Source of the DNA: DAOPYU01 sp942493245
GTDB lineage: Bacteria > Sumerlaeota > Sumerlaeia > UBA8349
Direction of reading: 5' to 3'
Assembly: GCA_942493245.1 (NCBI GenBank)
Contig: OW818685.1
Span: 5,890,001-5,954,000 of the forward strand
DNA length: 64,000 nt
The position numbers and the translations under genes were made by a program. The notes under the pieces were generated by a model. That model was not told the DNA's origin, did not search any database, and was given only the letters and a program-made list of their open reading frames with translations. Each line of letters begins with the position of its first letter. Positions within the stretch are counted from its first letter, which is position 1. Positions 53,211-60,284 of the stretch are shown here, one piece after another.

Positions 53211-54131
53211 ATGGATGTGCTTGCGAATGCGACAGTGAGAATCCAGCAGATGTGGCAGGAAAGCGACCGGGTGGCTTTCAGCCGCAATGGATTGCAGGGA
53301 CAATGTCTGCCCCTCATTTCAACCCTGGATATTCGCAACCTCCCGTGGGAAACACGCCAACGGCGCAAAAACGACCCGACAATGCTTGAAACCCCGGTGA
53401 CGTGCGTCAAACGATCGACCACGCGGTCGGTGCTGACATTCTCCATTCCCACGGCGGACGCCAATCAATCCGTGAGCCTCTTCGTAAAGCGCTGCAAACC
53501 GCGTCTGAGTCTCAAAACACTTTTCTCCTGTTACCGGAAAGGCAAATGCGAGCGGGAGTGGGATCTGGGCTGGGAACTGCGCAAACGCGGCATCCCGACC
53601 GCCTTCCCCCTCGGGTGGGCCGAGCTGCGCGTCCACGGATTCCTGCGCGAGAATTATCTGGTCACATTGGGATTGGAAAACACCTGCTCGTTCTACGACC
53701 TCTTCAGCAAACTGGGCGACCAGGACGCGCGAAAGTTCTGGATGGGCAATCTGGGACGCTTCATCCGCCAGGCGCACGAGAAAGGGTTCGCCCACGACGA
53801 CCTGAGCGCCGAGCACGTCCTGGTCGAGCAGTACCCCGAGGCGCCCGCCGACGTGAATGGACCCCAGTTCTACTTCATTGATCTCGACCAGTCGCGCCTC
53901 TACCCCGGCGCGGTCACGCCCTACCGTCGGGCCCACAATTTCTTCCAGATCTTCCGTTCCCTCCCCGCGGAACTGCTGGGCCAGCCCGAGCGGGACGCTT
54001 TCTACGCGGGTTATTCCTCGGGCATCTGGCGTCCGGAACACATCGAGGCTTTCGAACAATCCATCCGCCTGATCGCCCTGCAGAAAAAGATCGGCAGACT
54101 CTTCCGGCTGAAAACCTACCTGGGACGCTGA
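53211..54131 (+). CDS. LPS-kinase-like (Kdo/WaaP family) protein
   Basis: A 306-residue kinase-fold protein. SVSLFVKRCKP supplies the ATP-binding Lys. AHEKGFAHDDLSAEHVLVEQ is the catalytic loop (HDD in place of HxD...N), and FYFIDLDQSRLYP is the metal-binding DxD region. These are features of the Kdo kinase/WaaP family that phosphorylates lipopolysaccharide core sugars. ATG 53211 was chosen for spacing to a GAGG site and alignment; the frame stays open upstream to 52992. It is transcribed divergently from the YfhO-like gene, consistent with an envelope-glycan locus. Confidence 0.8.
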   Translation: MDVLANATVRIQQMWQESDRVAFSRNGLQGQCLPLISTLDIRNLPWETRQRRKNDPTMLETPVTCVKRSTTRSVLTFSIPTADANQSVSLFVKRCKPRLSLKTLFSCYRKGKCEREWDLGWELRKRGIPTAFPLGWAELRVHGFLRENYLVTLGLENTCSFYDLFSKLGDQDARKFWMGNLGRFIRQAHEKGFAHDDLSAEHVLVEQYPEAPADVNGPQFYFIDLDQSRLYPGAVTPYRRAHNFFQIFRSLPAELLGQPERDAFYAGYSSGIWRPEHIEAFEQSIRLIALQKKIGRLFRLKTYLGR

Positions 54132-54271
54132 AATCGCCCGCAAATTCCAACGCAACCACCGATGAACACGGATGAACCTGGTGCGGCGGAAGACGCAAAG
54201 ATGCCGGAAATTTACAGGGACTCTTGGCTTTTCCCATATTTTTTAAACTCGGAATAGACGGAACACCTGGC

Positions 54272-54534
54272 GCAGCGAAGCCGCACCCCATCCGTAGGGG
54301 CGGACCTGTGTGTCCGCCCAGAGCGCGAGGTCTGTTACCGCGGGGAGCCGTGAAACCCCGAGAGAAGGGGATGAAAAGAATCATCGCGCAGAGACGCAGG
54401 GACGCGGAGACCGTTTCTTGTAAGCCACATGAGGCACAAAAGTCACAAAAACTGGAAATTTCCCTGTGCCTTCTGTGCTTTTTTGTGGCTGAAAATCGTG
54501 GCGGTCTGCGCAGATTCTGCGAGATAGTAGTACG
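54272..54534. repeat. Mosaic dispersed repeat, copy 2
   Basis: Positions 54272-54455 match 13912-14095 in the same orientation (TCCGTAGGGGCGGACCTGTG..., GATGAAAAGAATCATCGCGC...). Positions 54493-54534 match 14101-14142 in the opposite orientation (complement of GTACTACTATCTCGCAGAAT). The remainder of the 54132-54652 gap shows no gene. Confidence 0.85.
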
Positions 54535-54652
54535 GAAAACCGCATTTCTGAAGTTGTGGTTTCCGTGTATTCCGTGGTTTTTGCTTTTCAGTCTGTATTC
54601 ATATCCCGCCACGGGGAAAAACGTGGGATCAGAGAATTCAGCATTCCCTCAC

Positions 54653-56113
54653 TCACAGACCCGGCGCTTCGTTCAGCGCGCGGGCGCGTTCGAAGGCGTG
54701 GGCGGCGCGGATCAGGCGGCCCTCCTCGAAAATCGGCGCGAGAATCTGCAACCCCACCGGCAGGCGGCCGGGCGTGAACCCCGCGGGTACGCTGACGCCC
54801 GGAATGCCCGCCAGGTTGGCGGAAATCGTGAAAATATCCTCGAGGTACATCTGAAGCGGATCGTTGACCTTCTCGCCCAGTTTGAACGCCGGGGTGGGCG
54901 CCACGGGCATGCAGATCACGTCCACGTTCTCGAACGCCTTTTCAAAGTCGCGCTTGATGAGCGTGCGCACCTTGAGCGCCTTGAGGTAATAGGCGTCGTA
55001 GAACCCTGCGCTCAGGACATACGCCCCGAGCATGAGGCGCCGCTTGACCTCGTCGCCGAACCCCTCGCGGCGCGTGCGCGAGAACATGTCAATGATGTTG
55101 TCCGTCCCGGCGGCGCGGTGGCCGTAGTGCGCGCCGTCGTACCGCGCCAGGTTCGAGGAGGCCTCGGCCGTCGCCACCAGGTAATAGGCCGCGATGGCGT
55201 ACTCGGAATGCGGCAGTGACACCTCGACCATCTGCGCGCCGAGCCGTTCGAGCGCCGCGCGGCTGTCGTCCAGAACGGCTGCCACCTCGGGGTCCAGCCC
55301 CTCGCCGAAACACTCGCGCGGCAGGCCGACACGTAACCCTTTAATATCGCTGTTGAGGAACGAGGTGAAATCTGGACGGTCAACCGGGGCAGAGGTCGAA
55401 TCGCGCCCGTCGTGTCCACTGATCGCGTTGAGCATCAGGGCGCAGTCCTCGACATCGCGCGTGAGAGGCCCGATCTGGTCGAGCGACGACCCGTAGGCCA
55501 CCAGCCCGTAACGCGAGACACGGCCATAGGTGGGCTTCATTCCCACCACGCCGCAGTAAGACGCCGGCTGGCGGATCGAACCGCCCGTGTCGCTCCCCAG
55601 CGTGGCCAGCGCCTCGCCCGCCGCGACCGCCGCCGCCGAGCCACCGCTCGACCCGCCGGGGGTGCGTTCCAGATCCCACGGGTTGGATGTGGGGTGAAAG
55701 CCGGAGTTCTCGGTGGACGATCCCATCGCGAACTCGTCCTGATTCGTCTTGCCGACAAAGACCGCGCCTGCCTCACGCAGACGCGCCACCACGGTGGCGT
55801 CGTAGGGAGGACGGAAGTTTTCCAGAATTTTCGACGCGCAGGTGGTCGGGAAGTCGGTCGTGCAGAGGTTGTCCTTCAGACCCAGAGGCACGCCGCACAG
55901 CGGGCTTTCCGTGTTTCCGGCAGCCAGTCGCGCGTCCGCCGCCCGGGCCATTTCCAGCGCCCGGTCGGCGTCCACGGTCACGTAGGCGCGCACGCGCGGC
56001 TCGACGGACGCGATGCGGTCCAGCACGGAACGCGTCAGTTCGACGCTCGATATTTCACGCGCCCGCAGCTGGGCGGACGCTTCATGCAGGGTCCAATTGT
56101 AGGGTTCCGACAC
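54653..56113 (-). CDS. gatA: Aspartyl/glutamyl-tRNA amidotransferase subunit A
   Basis: The amidase subunit of GatCAB, which converts misacylated Glu-tRNA(Gln) or Asp-tRNA(Asn). The 486-residue length is normal. The catalytic triad is visible: Lys80 (GLKDN), cis-Ser155 (TPGGSSGGSA) and nucleophile Ser179 (GSDTGGSIRQPA). GTG 56113 follows GGGAGG; the open frame to 56206 has no similarity. gatC and gatB are not adjacent, which is common outside Firmicutes. Confidence 0.96.
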   Translation of the reverse strand: MSEPYNWTLHEASAQLRAREISSVELTRSVLDRIASVEPRVRAYVTVDADRALEMARAADARLAAGNTESPLCGVPLGLKDNLCTTDFPTTCASKILENFRPPYDATVVARLREAGAVFVGKTNQDEFAMGSSTENSGFHPTSNPWDLERTPGGSSGGSAAAVAAGEALATLGSDTGGSIRQPASYCGVVGMKPTYGRVSRYGLVAYGSSLDQIGPLTRDVEDCALMLNAISGHDGRDSTSAPVDRPDFTSFLNSDIKGLRVGLPRECFGEGLDPEVAAVLDDSRAALERLGAQMVEVSLPHSEYAIAAYYLVATAEASSNLARYDGAHYGHRAAGTDNIIDMFSRTRREGFGDEVKRRLMLGAYVLSAGFYDAYYLKALKVRTLIKRDFEKAFENVDVICMPVAPTPAFKLGEKVNDPLQMYLEDIFTISANLAGIPGVSVPAGFTPGRLPVGLQILAPIFEEGRLIRAAHAFERARALNEAPGL

Positions 56114-56308
56114 CGCTTCTACCTCCCGAGTCCTCTGACACCCGGCCGATTCTCTTCCACCGGGATTATTTGCTTTCAGGGACCAGGGAACCGCCACACA
56201 AGACAAATTCCCCCAGTCTCCAGCCCGTTAAACCACAGTCGGACGGTAAATTCAAGGTGAAGCGGTTAAAGAAGAGTGTCTTGAGATTGAAATGTAACCC
56301 GAACAGGA

Positions 56309-56479
56309 TCATCGAAACTGGTTGAAAACCAGATAGGGGATGAAACCGATTATCAGACAGGCGCTTCCGAGAAAATACCGGTCGGCAAAAACCAGAAGAT
56401 AAAAGGCGAAACCCCAACAGATCCAAGCGAACAGGATCACGATCCTGGCGAGTACTTTTTTGAATAGCCCGTCTTTCAA
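56309..56479 (-). CDS. Small two-TM protein translationally coupled to a hydrolase
   Basis: A 56-residue protein with two hydrophobic segments (VILFAWICWGFAFYLLVF and FLGSACLIIGFIPYLVF). TTG 56479 overlaps the TGA of the previous gene in TTGA and lies about 7 bases after GGAGGGAGG, which decides this start over a GTG at 56512. No family was recognised. Small proteins of this type often associate with the membrane partner encoded upstream. Confidence 0.55.
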   Translation of the reverse strand: MKDGLFKKVLARIVILFAWICWGFAFYLLVFADRYFLGSACLIIGFIPYLVFNQFR

Positions 56480-57645
56480 GTTGAAGGCCTCCCTCCGGTT
56501 CCCCGCAACCACGTCCCGATCGCCTCTTTCACCTCCTGACGGTTCGAAAAGAAAAGAAAATGGTCCGATTCCGGATAGAAGTGAGTGGTGACCCGGATTC
56601 CCCCCAGATTCATGATTTCCACATTCCGGCGGACCTCGGTCGGGAGAACCCGATCATCCTTTTCCCCCTGAAGAACCAGAACCGGACGGTCCCGCCAGGC
56701 CGAAAGAAAAGAGGCCGACTCGACCAGGTCGCGTTCAAGGTACCCGCTGATGGAAATCAGCCCCTTGTACCCCTGTGGATTCTGAATGGCTGCCCGCAGA
56801 AGTCCTCGCCCGCCATTCGAAAGGCACACCAGAAAGATGCGCTCTGGGTCCAGATTTTGTTGCGTGGCGCACCAAAGCCGAGCCCGTTCGATGGCGGCGG
56901 TACCTCCGTCCCTGTTCCAGTTTCCCAACCCAAAACTGGGCGCGACCACCGCGCAACCGGATGCATCGGCGATACTCTTGAGGACCCACAGGTACCCCTT
57001 GAAATTCCCCATGCTGCCGTGGAGAAACAGAAGGACCGGCAGTCGGTCTCCCACTTTGCTATTGGGGCGGGGTGGTGTGTACACATAGAGGTGTCCGCCA
57101 TCGAAGTTCCCCGGAAAGAATTCCGCATAGGCATACCGCATGTTGGACCCGAGGGCGTGGAAAGCGGGGTCCTGTTCCATCTCCGCATACACCGCCTGGT
57201 AATCACGCTGAATCTTGCGCCCCCTTTCACCGGACAACGAATTGTCCAGCAGGGACAGCAGGGCCATGCCGAGATTGAACTGGTCCACTTCCGGCACCAG
57301 GTTGGACAGGGCGGCGCGCCGAAAGTGTCCCCCGTTCAGGTAATACTGTCGGAAAGGCGCATCGGCGGATGCTTTCCCATCGGGTGCGAGGGAGTAAGAC
57401 GTCGCCAGGCACCCCGCCATGACGATTGCACATGCAATACAGGACAAGAGAAACCGCTTTCGCGGTTTCGTGTCGCGCGGGGATGCAATCCCAGAAAGAA
57501 AAAAGAGAAGACTGGCTGCCAGACCGATACCGGCGAATCCCATCAACCGTCCGGCAAGGGTCGAGGCGGTCCAGAGGAGTAACAGGGAAAGAAGAAACGG
57601 CACAGTCAGGCCGGTGAGGGACCAGATCAGTTTCCTGGAAAACAT
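56476..57645 (-). CDS. Membrane-anchored alpha/beta hydrolase
   Basis: A 389-residue protein. Residues 1-95 contain three hydrophobic segments, then a soluble domain, probably extracytoplasmic. The hydrolase part starts with LPVLLFLHGSMGNFKGY (oxyanion region). The nucleophile is in VCLSNGGRGLL, an acid in GEKDDRVLP and the His in YPESDHFLFFS. The nucleophile elbow is C-L-S-N-G-G rather than GxSxG. It may be an esterase or peptidase; the substrate is unknown. It is coupled to the small membrane protein gene that overlaps its stop. Confidence 0.8.
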   Translation of the reverse strand: MFSRKLIWSLTGLTVPFLLSLLLLWTASTLAGRLMGFAGIGLAASLLFFLSGIASPRDTKPRKRFLLSCIACAIVMAGCLATSYSLAPDGKASADAPFRQYYLNGGHFRRAALSNLVPEVDQFNLGMALLSLLDNSLSGERGRKIQRDYQAVYAEMEQDPAFHALGSNMRYAYAEFFPGNFDGGHLYVYTPPRPNSKVGDRLPVLLFLHGSMGNFKGYLWVLKSIADASGCAVVAPSFGLGNWNRDGGTAAIERARLWCATQQNLDPERIFLVCLSNGGRGLLRAAIQNPQGYKGLISISGYLERDLVESASFLSAWRDRPVLVLQGEKDDRVLPTEVRRNVEIMNLGGIRVTTHFYPESDHFLFFSNRQEVKEAIGTWLRGTGGRPST

Positions 57646-57703
57646 TTGGATACCCGTTCCTCATCATTTCTGGGACGAACAGAATCCGGGAGAAAACTCC
57701 CGC

Positions 57704-58075
57704 TCACTTCAGGAACAGGTACCGCGCCCCGATGACGAGCAGAAACACGCCGTAGCATTTTTTGAGCATCAGGTCGGTCATGAATTTGTGGTTGGCGAGT
57801 TTGGCTCCGAAGAGGAAACCAACCAGGAGTCCCAGAGCGAGCAGGACCGCCCACTTCAGGTTGACATGGCCTTCCTTGTAATAGACCATCGCGCCCAGAA
57901 GACCGATGGGGAGGATCTGCGCGGCGATCGAGGTGCCCGTCGCCATCTTCTGGCTCAACCCGAGCAACAGCACCATCGCGGGCACCATGATCGCCCCGCC
58001 GCCAATGCCAAACATCCCCCCGGCGACTCCCGCCACCAGGCCGATCACCGTGATCCAGATCGGTAACATGTCCAT
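57704..58075 (-). CDS. Half-size TauE/SafE-family transporter
   Basis: A 123-residue protein with four membrane helices and the family signature GLVAGVAGGMFGIGGGAIMVPAMVLLLG. Full TauE/SafE permeases (about 250 residues) contain two such halves, so this one should work as a dimer. Substrates in the family are sulfonates or sulfite-type anions; none can be assigned here. ATG 58075 (MDMLPIW) follows AAGGAG. Confidence 0.88.
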   Translation of the reverse strand: MDMLPIWITVIGLVAGVAGGMFGIGGGAIMVPAMVLLLGLSQKMATGTSIAAQILPIGLLGAMVYYKEGHVNLKWAVLLALGLLVGFLFGAKLANHKFMTDLMLKKCYGVFLLVIGARYLFLK

Positions 58076-58298
58076 TCGAAACTCCTTTGCGCCCGTGGGT
58101 TCCAATGTTGTACCCATCAACCTGAAAACATGCGAATGGTTTTCATAATATCGGGGAACATGGATATCCTCTCCCCTTTTTCCTTGAAAAGCCCGGAGTG
58201 AGCGTTCAGCATACCCGCATGGCTCGGATGGAGTGGCTTTGAGAACCACTCCCATAACCTTACCCAATGCGACAACCCGCTGCAACAGGCTTCTCTCG

Positions 58299-58589
58299 AT
58301 GCAATACCTTCTCATGACAGTTCTGTTGGGGGTGTTTCTCTACGGGACCATTTTTAATGGAGTGGTGTTTGTATCCGGTTACTTCCTGAAAAGAAAAGCC
58401 CCGTCTGTTGTTCCGTTCATCGGAGGAATGGCGGGCGCGTATTTGATGCGTCTTTTGCCTTGGGAGGGATTTCACCGGTATTATTGGGTTCCCCTGTTCC
58501 TCGATTTCGGTTGTGTCCTGTATGGGGTGTCGATTTGTATTTACCTTCTGATGGAGCAGATTCGTCCGACTCCAAAAGATCCGATGTAA
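58299..58589 (+). CDS. Small three-TM membrane protein
   Basis: A 96-residue protein of three hydrophobic segments (MQYLLMTVLLGVFLYGTIFNGVVFV, PFIGGMAGAYLMRLL, WVPLFLDFGCVLYGVSICIYLL). No family was recognised. The start is uncertain: ATG 58299 is preferred, while GTG 58233 would add 22 residues. It is followed after 62 bases by the ADP-ribosylglycohydrolase gene on the same strand, and the two may form an operon. Confidence 0.55.
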   Translation: MQYLLMTVLLGVFLYGTIFNGVVFVSGYFLKRKAPSVVPFIGGMAGAYLMRLLPWEGFHRYYWVPLFLDFGCVLYGVSICIYLLMEQIRPTPKDPM

Positions 58590-58651
58590 CCGCACCCAAT
58601 GCTGTTTTGTGAAAATGCAGACAATCCTGTTCCGAATTCGACTGGATCTGG

Positions 58652-59719
58652 ATGGACCTCATGAAAACGGAAAGTGTGGTGGGTTGCATTCTGGGGACTG
58701 CTGTCGGCGACGCCTTGGGGCTCCCCTATGAAGCGCTCAGCGCCCGACGCGGACGCAAACTGTTTGGCTCTCCCGAACGCCACCACCTTGTCTTCGGGCA
58801 CGGGATGATCTCGGACGACACCGAGCACACCTGCCTGGTCGCGCGGGCGTTGCTGGCGAGTGGGGGCGATCCGGTCCGGTTCGAGAAGCATCTGGCTGGT
58901 TCGTTGCGGTACTGGTTGCTTGGGCTTCCTGCCGGGGTGGGCTACGCCACCCTGCGGGCCATTCTGAAGTTGTGGGTGGGGTTTCCCCCGGAAAAGAGCG
59001 GGGTGTTCTCCGCCGGGAACGGCCCTTCGATGCGAAGCGCCCTGTTGGGGCTTTTGTATGGCGACCGTCCGGAAATGATGAAGGAGTTTGTCCGCCGGTC
59101 GTCTCGTCTGACGCACTCGGACCCCAAGGCTTACTTCGGCGCGCTGGCGGTCGCCTGCGCCACTCACCTGAGCGCGTCCCGGGATGTGGTGCGTTCGGAC
59201 TACTTTCTCCAGATGCTCCGGGAATGTCTTGCAGGAGAAGCGGCGGGTGAATTCCTCCAGTCTCTGGAGCGGGCTTGCGCCTCGGCGGCCACTGGGGAAC
59301 CCGTGAGCCGGTTTGCGGAGTCGATCGGTTGCCAGAAGGGCATTACGGGGTACACGTACCACACGGTTCCGTGTGTGATCCAGACGTGGCTGCGTTACCC
59401 CGCCGACTTTCGCTCCGCGATGGTCGAAATCATCGGTGCGGGGGGTGATACGGACACGACTGGTGCGATTCTGGGCGGAATCCTCGGGGCGCGGGTGGGG
59501 AAAGCCGGTATTCCCGAGGCGTGGTTGTCCGGCATTCTCGAATGGCCGTGCAGTGTGGCGTGGATGGAACGGCTGGGCGAGGCTTTGGCGTGCATTGAAG
59601 TCGATGGGGAATCTGTTCAACTTCCGCGGCTGTCTGTCCCCGGTTTGCTGCTTCGGAATGTCTTCTTCTGGGGAGTGGTGTGGGCACACATTCTGAGACG
59701 AATGTTTCCGCCCTATTGA
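58652..59719 (+). CDS. ADP-ribosylglycohydrolase family protein
   Basis: A 355-residue all-helical hydrolase of the DraG/ARH family that removes ADP-ribose from proteins or small molecules. The two Mg-binding clusters are present: HGMISDDTEHTCLVA (first) and GAGGDTDTTGAILGGILGA (last). The family start VVGCILGTAVGDALGLPYE is clear. The C-terminal 40 residues are hydrophobic (PGLLLRNVFFWGVVWAHI) and extend past the usual domain end, possibly a membrane contact. ATG 58661 is an alternative start. Confidence 0.92.
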   Translation: MDLMKTESVVGCILGTAVGDALGLPYEALSARRGRKLFGSPERHHLVFGHGMISDDTEHTCLVARALLASGGDPVRFEKHLAGSLRYWLLGLPAGVGYATLRAILKLWVGFPPEKSGVFSAGNGPSMRSALLGLLYGDRPEMMKEFVRRSSRLTHSDPKAYFGALAVACATHLSASRDVVRSDYFLQMLRECLAGEAAGEFLQSLERACASAATGEPVSRFAESIGCQKGITGYTYHTVPCVIQTWLRYPADFRSAMVEIIGAGGDTDTTGAILGGILGARVGKAGIPEAWLSGILEWPCSVAWMERLGEALACIEVDGESVQLPRLSVPGLLLRNVFFWGVVWAHILRRMFPPY

Positions 59720-59846
59720 TTTTCCTCTTGTGCTCGGTTACGCCCTCTGCATGTGGCTCAGAATCAGCCCCACGACCGATATCTGCTCACGGTAGAACGG
59801 AGCGCTCAACCCGTGACGCGACGATCCACGGGATATCCACCGGCGA

Positions 59847-60173
59847 TCAGTAAATCAGCAACTGCGGCACGTGGGCGGGGGGAGCGACCGGATCTGACGG
59901 GCCTAAAGGGTCCAGCAGTCCGATGTACAGGTGCGCGCCCGCCCCATTGGCGGTATCGACACCGGCCTGATCGGTCCCGGCCAGGAGGAGGGTTGCTCCG
60001 GCCGTGTTTACAAGCGCCGGAACAGCCGACGCGCTTTCGGTCGAGATCGAGCGCAGGACACCGCCCGCGCCGTTCTGCTGGCTGGCCAGGGCCAGAGTGC
60101 CGACCAAGCCGCTCAGGACCAGGAACAGCGCCAGCACGGCGGTCCAGCGTCTGGGGTTGGGGTTTTTTTGCAT
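59847..60173 (-). CDS. Small exported protein of unknown function
   Basis: A 108-residue protein with a good signal peptide (RRWTAVLALFLVLSGLVGTLALA) and a small Ala/Gly/Pro-rich mature part without cysteines. It lies 112 bases downstream of the solenoid gene on the same strand, so the two secreted proteins may be made together. No family was recognised. Confidence 0.6.
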   Translation of the reverse strand: MQKNPNPRRWTAVLALFLVLSGLVGTLALASQQNGAGGVLRSISTESASAVPALVNTAGATLLLAGTDQAGVDTANGAGAHLYIGLLDPLGPSDPVAPPAHVPQLLIY

Positions 60174-60284
60174 GCTCTATATCCTTCTTCGTCTCAAGGT
60201 AACCATTGCTGGGGAAAGTGAGGCTCCGCAAGACGGCCTCTTTCCTGAGAACCTGTTTTTCTCATGCGACACAGCACCCAAGCA

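Noticed and set aside
53015..53464. Long N-terminal extension of the YfhO-like frame
   Set aside because: A strong AGAGGAGG site and the start of family-like sequence place the start at GTG 53014; the extension overlaps the divergent gene.
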